A stretch of DNA of 11,192 nt from Candidatus Aenigmatarchaeota archaeon (lineage in GTDB: Archaea > Aenigmatarchaeota > Aenigmatarchaeia > QMZP01). The translations under genes were made by a program, and so were the position numbers. The DNA is taken from the NCBI GenBank assembly GCA_003663415.1, contig QMZY01000019.1, forward strand, positions 1 to 11,192, read 5' to 3'. The stretch's first letter is position 1; the number at the start of each line of letters is the position of its first letter. Positions 5,853 to 11,192 of this stretch are shown piece after piece. The notes beneath the pieces are model-generated. The model did not search any database and was not told the DNA's origin. It saw nothing but the letters and a program-made list of their open reading frames with translations.

Positions 5853-5871
5853 TCCTGCCCCCGGCGTTTGC

Positions 5872-5879
5872 TTTTTTTT
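5872..5879 (+). terminator. Oligo-T terminator of the tRNA transcript
   Basis: Eight consecutive Ts begin six bases after the discriminator base. T-runs of this kind end archaeal transcription without needing a hairpin, and the position suggests the whole split tRNA is one transcript. Confidence 0.6.
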
Positions 5880-5888
5880 CAGAGGGAT

Positions 5889-5955
5889 AAGCAAGAGAGA
5901 GTTCTGTAAATTTAAACTGTGCATCTGCAGGTCAAAGCCCGCAGAATTCTTGCTT
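5889..5955. ncRNA. Candidate structured RNA or long hairpin
   Basis: AAGCAAGA (5889-5896) pairs with TCTTGCTT (5948-5955), 8 bp, and TTCTG (5902-5906) pairs with CAGAA (5942-5946) inside it, leaving a 35-base apical loop containing CTGCAG. The nested pairing in an intergenic region suggests a structured RNA, but no known family is recognised and transcription direction is unknown. Confidence 0.3.
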
Positions 5956-5960
5956 CAGCT

Positions 5961-6000
5961 ATTTACAGCAAAATAATTAATTAGAAAATGTCATTTGCTG
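5961..6000 (+). repeat. 40-nt dispersed repeat, copy 1
   Basis: This segment matches the reverse complement of 10973-11012 at 39 of 40 bases. It carries short inverted ends (CAGCAAA and TTTGCTG) around an A/T-rich core. Both copies are intergenic. Confidence 0.75.
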
Positions 6001-6003
6001 ATT

Positions 6004-6039
6004 GTTCCTGACGGTTTGCAATTTATTGGTGTCAGGAAC
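6004..6039. terminator. Perfect 9-bp inverted repeat downstream of the DUF84 gene
   Basis: GTTCCTGAC (6004-6012) pairs with GTCAGGAAC (6031-6039) with an 18-base loop. It lies 82 bases beyond the minus-strand stop at 6121. No T-run follows on either strand, so it may be an RNA 3'-end structure rather than a terminator proper. Confidence 0.3.
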
Positions 6040-6120
6040 TATAAAACCAACAAACAGAGAGTTGAGTGTTTGGCAAACGCCAACCCGAAATGTTTTCGGA
6101 AAAGTTCATATTTTGTTGTT

Positions 6121-6660
6121 TTATGTTCTAAAATATAAATTTTCATTGATAAAGGGAAGCAAACTAACAATTAAACCATGAACGTATAAGTTTTTTCTAT
6201 CTATTACATTTTTTGTAAGAAAACCTATTGCTCCATTCTTCTGTTTTGTGTTGTGATCGCCTGTAATTCTGTCCATTACGTCACCAAGTTCTACTCTGTT
6301 TAGAAGATGTTTCACAATACTTCCCGGGAGTTCAAAATGAGAAGATGTTCCAATCCCAATTTTTCCTTTATTATCAGCAACGCACATTACACCAAAACCA
6401 AACCACTTCGAATAAAGTTTTATTATGCCGGCTTCGATGCCGACAAAAAACTCAGCTCCAATGTTTTTCTCTTCATTTATTCTTTTTAATTCCAATGCTC
6501 TATTTTTTGCGCCTTCAAATGTTTCTTCATTTATCGGCTGGTCAGGAACCTTTGAGTCGACTTTCATGCCAATAACTTCTACGTTATCAAAATATTTTGA
6601 AAACGCCTCTTTCACTGCTTCAATTTTTACAGGGTTTTGGGAACCAACTAAAACTTTCAT
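6121..6660 (-). CDS. Inosine/xanthosine triphosphatase (DUF84/YjjX family)
   Basis: 179 residues, typical for the family. The N-terminal GSQNPVK (residues 6-12) is the family's nucleotide-binding signature. It is followed by DQPINEETFEGAKNRA (about 40-56), FFVGIEAGI (about 71-79), and a C-terminal acidic and glycine-containing segment (GDVMDRITGDHNTKQKNGAIGFLT). These enzymes hydrolyse non-canonical purine triphosphates such as ITP and XTP, keeping them out of RNA and DNA. The gene reads away from the DUF202 gene's end with 57 bases between and may have its own promoter (ATTTAAAT near 6683-6691 on the minus strand), which would make it nearly leaderless. Family call is confident; the exact substrate preference is not visible from sequence. 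Confidence 0.88.
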   Translation of the reverse strand: MKVLVGSQNPVKIEAVKEAFSKYFDNVEVIGMKVDSKVPDQPINEETFEGAKNRALELKRINEEKNIGAEFFVGIEAGIIKLYSKWFGFGVMCVADNKGKIGIGTSSHFELPGSIVKHLLNRVELGDVMDRITGDHNTKQKNGAIGFLTKNVIDRKNLYVHGLIVSLLPFINENLYFRT

Positions 6661-6717
6661 AATATCATAAAATTTAATTTACATTTAAATATTTTATGAA
6701 ACACAACACCAGACATT

Positions 6718-7008
6718 CTATATATCTTCTTCCAGCATTTTTTTGATTTCATCCATTTTTTTCCTGTGCTCGTTTAATTTCTTATAAGAAGAAAACAGTT
6801 CTACAAAACCAAACACAATAAGAGAAAGCCCAATTATCACAGAGAACAGGTTGTCTATAAATATGTTGATTATAACAATACCCACACCTATAAATGCAAG
6901 AGCTGTTCTAGCAAAGGAAAGAATAGTTCTTTCCTTGGATAAAATAACTTCTTCCTTTGTTAAAAGCGTTCTTATCTCTTCAGATTTGAGTTTCTTTTTT
7001 CTTGCCAT
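6718..7008 (-). CDS. DUF202-family small membrane protein
   Basis: 96 residues. The stretch KERTILSFARTALAFIGVGI (residues 26-45) matches the RT-x-LA-x-x-RT-x-LA signature of DUF202 (YidH-like) proteins. Two membrane helices follow at about 36-52 and 54-72, and the C-terminal 24 residues are a charged helix (YKKLNEHRKKMDEIKKMLEE). The N-terminus is very basic, so both ends probably face the cytoplasm. DUF202 proteins have no settled function. The gene is divergent from the DNA ligase with 51 bases between and lies upstream of the NTPase on the same strand, though separated enough for separate promoters. The ATG at 7008 is the only sensible start. Confidence 0.8.
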   Translation of the reverse strand: MARKKKLKSEEIRTLLTKEEVILSKERTILSFARTALAFIGVGIVIINIFIDNLFSVIIGLSLIVFGFVELFSSYKKLNEHRKKMDEIKKMLEEDI

Positions 7009-7059
7009 CTAATATAAAATTATCAGGAATTTTATTTAAAGATAGGTATAAATTAAAAT
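7009..7059. promoter_or_regulatory. Divergent promoter, DUF202 gene and DNA ligase
   Basis: This 51-base A/T-rich spacer contains TTTATTTAAAG (about 7030-7040), which on either strand resembles a TATA box and sits about 20-30 bases from each start codon. The ligase has no clear Shine-Dalgarno, consistent with a leaderless or nearly leaderless transcript. Confidence 0.4.
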
Positions 7060-8769
7060 ATGGACTATTCTAAACTGACAGAATGTTACGAGCTTTTGGA
7101 AAAAACATCTGCAAGACTGAAAAAAATAGAAATTGTTGCAAAGCTTTTGAGAGAAAGCGATTCTGAAAACCTTCCAAGAGTAACGCTTCTTCTTCAGGGA
7201 AAAGTCTTCCCTTCCTGGAGCGAAAAGGAAATAGGAATTGCAGACCAGTTAATGATAAAAATCATCTCAACATCTACAGGGTTTTCTACAGAAGAGATAA
7301 ACAGAAAATATAAAGAAACGGGCGATTTGGGTCTTGTGGTTGAAAGCGTTGTAAAACAAAGAAAACAGTCCACGCTTTTCCAGAAAAAACTCACTGTAGA
7401 AATGGTTTTTGAGAACCTGAGAAGGATAGCCGAGGTTGAAGGAAAGGGCGCGCAGAACAGAAAGTTTCAGCTGGTTTCTGAAATCCTTAGCTCTGCTTCC
7501 CCAAAAGAGGCCAAATATATAGTTAGAACAGTTCTGGGCGATTTAAGGATAGGGGTTGCTGCCGGAATCATAAGAGATTCCATCGCAGAGGCATTTTTCC
7601 CGGAAAGGGAGAAAAAAGAAGTGGTTAATTTAATAGAATGGGCGTGGTTTCTAAGGCCTGATTATGGTGAGATAGCCAGAATAGCAAAGGAAAGGGGCAT
7701 TGAAGGGTTAAAGAAAGTGAGAATAGAAGTTGGGAAGCCTTACCATGTTCTTTTAGCTGAAAAGGCGCCTTCTCTTGAGGAGGGACTGAAAAAGTTTGAA
7801 AACCCGTCTCTTGAATACAAGTACGACGGCGCAAGGATTATTATTCATAAGAAAGCAGACAAGATATGGCTTTTTACAAGAAGGCTTGAAAATGTAACCA
7901 AGCAGTTTCCTGATTGCATAGAGCTGGTTAAAAGGTGCGTTAAAGCAAAAGAGTGCATAATAGAGGGCGAGATGCTGGCTATAGAGCCAGAAACAGGAGA
8001 ACCAAAACCTTTCCAACTGCTTTCCCAGAGAATAAAAAGAAAATACAATATTGAAGAAATGGTTAAACAAATACCTGTTCAGGTCAATTTGTTCGAGATT
8101 GTGTATCTTAATGGTAAGCTACTTTTTGATAAGCCGCTGAGAGAGAGGAGAAAAATTCTTGAAAGCATTATAAAACCGATCAAAGGCAAGTTTCAGTTTT
8201 CAAAACAGCTGGTTACAAAAGACCTTAAGAAAGCTGATAAGTTTTATAAATCTGCACTTAAAGACAAACAGGAAGGTGTGATGATAAAAAACCTTGATGC
8301 CAAATATCAGCCCGGAAGAAGGGTTGGTTATTGGCTGAAAGTAAAACCAACGCTTGAAACTTTAGACCTTGCGATTACAGGTGGCATATGGGGAACAGGA
8401 AAAAGAGCAGGCTGGTTGGGTTCATTTATTCTGGGTTGCAGAAACCCTGATACAGGTGAGTTTCTGGAATGCGGCATGCTTGGAACAGGGATAAAGGAAA
8501 AGAAAACAAAACCAGAAGACGTGACATTTGAAGAACTCACTAAAATGTTAAAACCTTACATAATAAGTGAAAAAGAAGGCACTGTCAAGATTCAGCCAAA
8601 AATTGTGGTGGAAGTAGCGTATGAAGAGATACAAAAAAGCCCTAATTACTCCTCTGGTTTTGCTTTAAGGTTTCCAAGGTTTATAAGAATAAGAACAGAT
8701 AAAGGACCCGATGAAGCTGATGATATTGAAAGGATTTACAGAATATTTGAAACTCAAAAAGGAAAATAA
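7060..8769 (+). CDS. lig: ATP-dependent DNA ligase, archaeal/eukaryotic type I
   Basis: 569 residues, the usual archaeal size. Residues 1-185 form the helical DNA-binding domain, with the conserved stretch KYIVRTVLGDLRIGVAAGII at about 153-171. The nucleotidyltransferase core carries motif I KYDGAR with K254 as the adenylated lysine, EGEM at 302-305, LFEIVYLNG (motif III) at 344-352, EGVMIK (motif IV) at 405-410 and YWLKVKP (motif V) at 424-430. The rest is the OB-fold domain ending in RFPRFIRIR and DDIERIYRIFE. It seals nicks in replication and repair using ATP (some archaeal members also accept NAD or ADP). Motif III has glutamate in LFE where many relatives have aspartate, a mild change. 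The ATG at 7060 gives the full N-terminal domain. It is alone on its strand, followed by a palindrome. Confidence 0.95.
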   Translation: MDYSKLTECYELLEKTSARLKKIEIVAKLLRESDSENLPRVTLLLQGKVFPSWSEKEIGIADQLMIKIISTSTGFSTEEINRKYKETGDLGLVVESVVKQRKQSTLFQKKLTVEMVFENLRRIAEVEGKGAQNRKFQLVSEILSSASPKEAKYIVRTVLGDLRIGVAAGIIRDSIAEAFFPEREKKEVVNLIEWAWFLRPDYGEIARIAKERGIEGLKKVRIEVGKPYHVLLAEKAPSLEEGLKKFENPSLEYKYDGARIIIHKKADKIWLFTRRLENVTKQFPDCIELVKRCVKAKECIIEGEMLAIEPETGEPKPFQLLSQRIKRKYNIEEMVKQIPVQVNLFEIVYLNGKLLFDKPLRERRKILESIIKPIKGKFQFSKQLVTKDLKKADKFYKSALKDKQEGVMIKNLDAKYQPGRRVGYWLKVKPTLETLDLAITGGIWGTGKRAGWLGSFILGCRNPDTGEFLECGMLGTGIKEKKTKPEDVTFEELTKMLKPYIISEKEGTVKIQPKIVVEVAYEEIQKSPNYSSGFALRFPRFIRIRTDKGPDEADDIERIYRIFETQKGK

Positions 8770-8785
8770 ATCACTTAAAAGTGAT
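8770..8785. promoter_or_regulatory. Palindrome immediately after the ligase stop codon
   Basis: ATCACTT-AA-AAGTGAT is a perfect 7-bp dyad starting at the base after the stop. Its short centre favours a protein-binding site over an RNA hairpin. It lies about 120 bases before the next gene, a TrmB-like regulator, so an operator is possible, but a transcript-end structure fits too. Confidence 0.35.
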
Positions 8786-8787
8786 AA

Positions 8788-8907
8788 AATTTATAAACCT
8801 TTTGGATAATGTTTTATAAACTTTAATTCGCTATTTTTATTTATCCCGATAACTTTTTAAATAAAAACAGCAAAAATATACCATTGTTTAATAACAAAGG
8901 AAATATT
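8788..8907 (+). promoter_or_regulatory. Leader and promoter region of the second TrmB-like gene
   Basis: Two similar elements containing TTATAAAC (about 8791-8798 and 8815-8822) are followed by a TATA-like TTTTTAAATA at 8853-8862, with predicted transcription start near 8885. AAAGGAAA precedes the ATG at 8908. The repeated element could be a regulator-binding site, but it may equally be alternative TATA boxes. Confidence 0.35.
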
Positions 8908-9711
8908 ATGGTGGCAACAAACGAGGTATTGGACGCGTTAAAGAGCATAGGTTTAAACCTTTACGAAAGAAAGATTTTTGTAGCTTTGTTAGCCAAGGGG
9001 ATTGCAACCGCTGCTGAGGTTTCTGAAATTGCTAATGTCCCAAGGTCAAGGTCTTATGATATTCTGGAAAGCCTTGCTGAAAAGGGTTTTGTTGTTTTTC
9101 AGCCATCAAAACCCATAAAATATGTTGCCCTTCCTCCCCAAGAGGCGCTTGAAAGGACAAAACACAACATAAAGAAAAAATATGAAGAAATGGCAGAGAG
9201 GATAGAGAAGCTTAAGACTTCTCCTGTTATGGCTGAACTGGAAAAAATACATAAACAGGGATTAAGCCTTGTTTCACCTTCTGACATGACAGGAACATTA
9301 AAAGGCAAGCACATTATTGACAGACAGCTTCAAAGCCTGTTCAAATCCGCAAAAAAAAGCATTGATATAATAACCACGGCGCAGGGTTTAACAAACCTGT
9401 ATTCAACACATTTCAGGGTTCTCAAAAAACTTGGTAAAAAGGGGATAAAGTTAAGGATTGCTGCTCCTGTGAACGATAAAGAAATTGCAAAAGCTCTTTT
9501 GCAAATAGCAGAACTCAGGCACATAAAAAACCCTGTTGGAAGGATAATAAAGATTGATGATGAACATGTTTTTGTGGCTCTGACGGATGACCAGGAAGTC
9601 CATGAAACCCAGGACATGGTTTTCTGGGCCAATTCGCCGCATGTTGCATCAAGCGTAATAAGCCCTTTGTTTGATCAGGTCTGGAATTCTGGTAAAAACA
9701 TTGCTGATTAG
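8908..9711 (+). CDS. TrmB-family transcriptional regulator
   Basis: 267 residues from the ATG at 8908. A TTG at 8884 would add eight residues, but AAAGGAAA sits right before the ATG and the extra residues look like leader. Residues 3-75 are a winged helix-turn-helix (VLDALKSIGLNLYERKIF, a recognition helix around VPRSRSYDILESL, and the wing PIKYVAL), followed by a coiled coil at about 83-108 (KKKYEEMAERIEKLK). The C-terminal half has the phospholipase-D-like fold expected of TrmB effector domains (QLQSLFKSAKKSIDIITTAQ, then GIKLRIAAPV and FVALTDDQEV). TrmB proteins bind small ligands there and act as repressors or activators. No transporter or sugar gene is nearby, so its regulon cannot be read from context. 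It shares the family but not close sequence with the partial protein at 1-468. Confidence 0.88.
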   Translation: MVATNEVLDALKSIGLNLYERKIFVALLAKGIATAAEVSEIANVPRSRSYDILESLAEKGFVVFQPSKPIKYVALPPQEALERTKHNIKKKYEEMAERIEKLKTSPVMAELEKIHKQGLSLVSPSDMTGTLKGKHIIDRQLQSLFKSAKKSIDIITTAQGLTNLYSTHFRVLKKLGKKGIKLRIAAPVNDKEIAKALLQIAELRHIKNPVGRIIKIDDEHVFVALTDDQEVHETQDMVFWANSPHVASSVISPLFDQVWNSGKNIAD

Positions 9712-9795
9712 CTGTTCTATGTGTCTATATAGCTATTAAGCAATTCGGTTTTTTGTGGAATGACTGAAGCAGATGAGACAGAGCTGAAATACTGA

Positions 9796-9917
9796 ACGCG
9801 CGCGGGCCCTGCAAGAACGCGACGTAAACCATGTTAGCTGCCGAACGAAACAAAACGGAGGCAAGAACGCGACGTAGTCGAGTAGCGCAGAACCTGCAAA
9901 TCTTTGTTTAGCAGGTT
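9796..9917. repeat. GC-richer intergenic island with 16-nt direct repeats and a hairpin
   Basis: GCAAGAACGCGACGTA occurs at 9811-9826 and again at 9861-9876, exactly 50 bases apart, in a short stretch clearly richer in G+C than both flanking genes (it includes GCGCGCGGGCCC). It is followed by AACCTGC (9891-9897) pairing with GCAGGTT (9911-9917). No reading frame in it is convincing. It might be a decayed repeat or a noncoding RNA. The rest of 9712-9795 and 9918-9961 holds nothing I can name. Confidence 0.5.
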
Positions 9918-9961
9918 TGCAACCCTTTCCTAAGAATAAATCTTTTCAGTATATTTTTGTT

Positions 9962-10020
9962 GGACAATAAAGATAAACGGGTGACTTTTTAGACCAGAAG
10001 TCATTATATCACCCCTGTCC
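9962..10020. promoter_or_regulatory. Nested inverted repeats with two competing stems
   Basis: GGACA (9962-9966) pairs with TGTCC (10016-10020). Inside, GGGTGA (9979-9984) can pair with TCACCC (10009-10014), or TGACTT (9982-9987) can pair with AAGTCA (9998-10003); the two share TGA and exclude each other, as in an RNA switch. The structure ends about 50 bases before the TATA-like box of the sigma-like gene, so it may be transcribed only from further upstream or may act as DNA. Confidence 0.4.
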
Positions 10021-10070
10021 TATTATTTGTTGTTTTCAATAATTAAATTCGCAGAACATAGCAAAAATAG

Positions 10071-10134
10071 TATATAAAATATAAAAAAATAGAAGTTAGA
10101 TTTTTTAAAAAGATATAAGGATGAAGGGGGAGAA
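10071..10134 (+). promoter_or_regulatory. Promoter and Shine-Dalgarno of the sigma-like gene
   Basis: TATATAAAAT at 10071-10080 predicts transcription from about 10100, i.e. an archaeal-style promoter for this bacterial-type gene. GGGGGAG ends four bases before the ATG at 10135 and fixes the start. Confidence 0.5.
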
Positions 10135-10818
10135 ATGATAGATAAAGAAGGTGAAAAGAGGATTATCAATGAGTATTCGGGTTTGATAAAAAAGATTGCA
10201 AGGGAAATTGCAGGGTATTATAGACGTTGGAATGAAAAGTTAATAGATGAAGATGACCTGAAACAGGAAGGGTATATAGGTCTAATAAAGGCCTGGAGAA
10301 AGTATGATCCTAAAGAGGGTCCCTTTAGAAACTATGCTGTTCTTTACATTAAAGGATACATTTTGAGCGCGCTGAGAAAAGAACCAATTATTAGAATTCC
10401 CGCTTACAAAAAATTTCTTCGGGAAAGGGTTTATGAGATAGCAGAAGAGCACAACGGAAAGGTTTCTGTCAAGGAGATTGCAGAAGAAATGAGAAACAAA
10501 GGCGAATTCTGTTCGGCCGACACGATAATAGAATCGTTGAAAGGAGTTTCCTATGTACAAAGTTTGGATGAAAATGAAAATATTGTCGGTAAAGTTGAAG
10601 ATATAGAGACTTCGCTGTATTTAACAGAGGTTCTGAATTTAGAACTAAAAAATCTTTTGCCGGAAGAGCGAAAGGTTCTCACAGCTTTTTATAAAAATAA
10701 TCTAAGTATCAGGGCTGTAGAGGAAGAACTTGGACTTCCAAGGAAAAAGATAAAGCAGATTATCTCAAAAGCAAACAGAAAGTTAACAAACAGAAAGCTA
10801 AAGAAGCAACACAAATGA
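10135..10818 (+). CDS. Sigma-70-family RNA polymerase sigma factor-like protein
   Basis: 227 residues. Residues 13-82 match sigma region 2: LIKKIAREIAGYYRR, then DLKQEGYIGLIKAWRKYDP (41-59, core-binding helix 2.2) and FRNYAVLYIKGYILSALRK (64-82, the promoter-melting and -10 recognition part). Residues 85-121 match region 3 (IIRIPAYKKFL, then VSVKEIAEEMR). Residues 170-217 match region 4, with LPEERKVLTAFY and the helix-turn-helix around IRAVEEELGLPRKKIKQII that reads the -35 element in bacteria. Region 1.1 is absent, as in alternative (FliA/SigB-like) sigmas. Archaea use TBP/TFB instead, so such a protein here suggests transfer from bacteria or a virus, or a repurposed DNA-binding protein. 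No anti-sigma gene is adjacent. The gene has its own archaeal-type promoter and a hairpin terminator. Confidence 0.85.
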   Translation: MIDKEGEKRIINEYSGLIKKIAREIAGYYRRWNEKLIDEDDLKQEGYIGLIKAWRKYDPKEGPFRNYAVLYIKGYILSALRKEPIIRIPAYKKFLRERVYEIAEEHNGKVSVKEIAEEMRNKGEFCSADTIIESLKGVSYVQSLDENENIVGKVEDIETSLYLTEVLNLELKNLLPEERKVLTAFYKNNLSIRAVEEELGLPRKKIKQIISKANRKLTNRKLKKQHK

Positions 10819-10823
10819 ATAAT

Positions 10824-10850
10824 AAATAAGGAACAAATGCTTCCTTATTT
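10824..10850 (+). terminator. Hairpin plus T-rich tail after the sigma-like gene
   Basis: AAATAAGGAA (10824-10833) pairs perfectly with TTCCTTATTT (10841-10850) around a 7-base loop, six bases after the stop codon, and continues into TTATATGTTT. This resembles a bacterial intrinsic terminator, though the stem is A/T-rich. Confidence 0.55.
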
Positions 10851-10895
10851 TTATATGTTTTATAAGGTCATTTTTGCAGATTTACTCTGTGAATC

Positions 10896-10932
10896 AACAC
10901 CATCCGGAGGAACTATCTTAGAGGATGTTGTT
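10896..10932. repeat. Imperfect 10-bp inverted repeat
   Basis: AACACCATCC (10896-10905) pairs with GGATGTTGTT (10923-10932) with one mismatch and a 17-base loop. It lies between the terminator of the sigma-like gene and the 40-nt repeat, and has no recognised function. Confidence 0.35.
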
Positions 10933-10972
10933 AAAAGACCGGACGCCGCTTGTTGTGCCTGCGGAATTATTA

Positions 10973-11012
10973 CAGCAAACGACATTTTCTAATTAATTAT
11001 TTTGCTGTAAAT
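10973..11012 (-). repeat. 40-nt dispersed repeat, copy 2 (inverted)
   Basis: This is the reverse complement of 5961-6000 with one mismatch. Here the inverted ends extend to TTACAGCAAA (10970-10979) and TTTGCTGTAA (11001-11010), a 10-bp stem around a 21-base A/T-rich core, and more loosely to CTGCG and CGCAG outside. It lies about 50 bases before the apgM start and just ahead of a TATA-like TAATTAATTT near 11030. Confidence 0.75.
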
Positions 11013-11064
11013 TCGCAGAATCCGAAAAATAATTAATTTAAGTTAGAAAAAGAATAATTATATT

Positions 11065-11192
11065 ATGCGGTATCTTCTTATTGTTTTGGATGGTGCTGGG
11101 GATACAGGAAAGCAAACACCGCTTTTTCTCGCAAGAAAGCCTTGGATGGATAAACTTGCAGAAACAGGTGTGCTGGGAACACTGGATATAGG
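11065..11192 (+). CDS. apgM: 2,3-bisphosphoglycerate-independent phosphoglycerate mutase, archaeal type, N-terminal fragment
   Basis: The ATG at 11065 opens 42 codons to the right edge (start MRYLLIVLDGAGD, then QTPLFLARKPWMDKLAETG). The LDGAGD near residues 8-13 holds the first metal-binding aspartate of the alkaline-phosphatase-like fold, and TPL-x-x-A followed by MDKLA is the usual next block of ApgM proteins, which interconvert 3- and 2-phosphoglycerate in glycolysis and gluconeogenesis. The catalytic serine and remaining metal ligands lie outside the window. No clear Shine-Dalgarno is seen, so the transcript may be leaderless from the TATA-like element near 11030. The fragment is short, but the match is good. 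Confidence 0.75.
   Translation, partial: MRYLLIVLDGAGDTGKQTPLFLARKPWMDKLAETGVLGTLDI

Larger units (their letters stand above)
5461..5866 (+). tRNA. tRNA-Ser (anticodon CGA), split by two introns
   Basis: Acceptor GCCGGGG (5461-5467) pairs with CCCCGGC (5859-5865), with G73 at 5866 as expected for tRNA-Ser. The D stem is GCG/CGC, with GG in the loop. The anticodon stem is CTCGC (5488-5492) with GCGAG (5512-5516), and the anticodon CGA is at 5495-5497. The long variable arm is GTCC-TTCG-GGAC (5518-5529), typical of class II tRNAs. The T stem is GCAGG (5532-5536) with CCTGC (5854-5858). Removing introns 5499-5510 (12 nt) and 5543-5852 (310 nt) gives an 84-nt tRNA with anticodon loop CTCGAGA and T loop TTCAAAT, both canonical. 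CCA is not encoded. Eight Ts follow at 5872-5879. A leucine reading is rejected by G73 and by the anticodon stem. The gene could instead be a disrupted copy, but the intact BHB geometry argues for splicing. Confidence 0.9.

Noticed and set aside
5461..5866. Reading the tRNA as tRNA-Leu(UAA) using TTTAAAA as anticodon loop
   Set aside because: The flanking bases cannot form an anticodon stem around that loop, and the discriminator is G73, which fits serine and not leucine.
9756..9800. Possible C/D box sRNA (GATGAG and CTGA strings)
   Set aside because: Box C does not match the consensus and spacing between boxes is wrong, so random occurrence is likely.
10121..10138. Five-codon leader frame whose TGA overlaps the sigma-like gene start
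   Set aside because: It consists mainly of the Shine-Dalgarno sequence and is most simply a coincidence.

Overview
The window looks like chromosomal DNA from an A/T-rich archaeon whose lineage I cannot resolve (an uncultivated or DPANN-type genome would fit). The archaeal signs are bulge-helix-bulge (BHB) tRNA introns, TATA/BRE-like promoters, two TrmB-family regulators, an archaeal-type ATP-dependent DNA ligase, an archaeal-type phosphoglycerate mutase (partial), a TtuA/Ncs6-type tRNA thiolase and a DUF84 NTPase. Strong Shine-Dalgarno sequences precede several genes.

Layout. 1-1613: a partial TrmB-type regulator divergent from a radical SAM protein, with a dyad between them that could be an operator. 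1614-2550: GAA-capped hairpins, a small membrane protein on the minus strand, and a 350-base gene-free stretch. 2551-4107: a two-gene secreted operon, a 30-cysteine tandem-repeat protein followed by a small lipoprotein. 4104-4485: tandem 34-nt repeats, then a block of hairpin modules. 4493-5413 (minus): TtuA-like tRNA thiolase. 5461-5866: a tRNA-Ser(CGA) gene holding a 12-nt anticodon-loop intron and a 310-nt T-loop intron. 5867-6120: structured intergenic DNA. 6121-7008 (minus): NTPase and a DUF202 membrane protein. 7060-8769: DNA ligase. 8908-9711: a second TrmB-like regulator. 9712-10134: a GC-richer island and a nested hairpin structure. 10135-10818: a sigma-70-like protein. 10819-11192: a terminator-like hairpin, an inverted copy of a 40-nt repeat found near 5961, and the start of apgM.

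Most notable. First, the tRNA-Ser T loop is split by a 310-nt sequence whose ends form a textbook BHB (4-bp helix between two 3-nt bulges), and removing it restores a perfect TTCAAAT loop. The inside of this intron is a diverged, collinear copy of the hairpin block at 4193-4485, so it looks like a repeat element living as, or inside, a tRNA intron. Many hairpins in both blocks keep their stem length and loop while their stem sequences change in a compensated way. Second, a sigma factor with recognisable regions 2, 3 and 4 sits in an archaeal context, followed by a bacterial-style hairpin and T-run. These rest on reading by eye. No database search, folding program or expression data was available.
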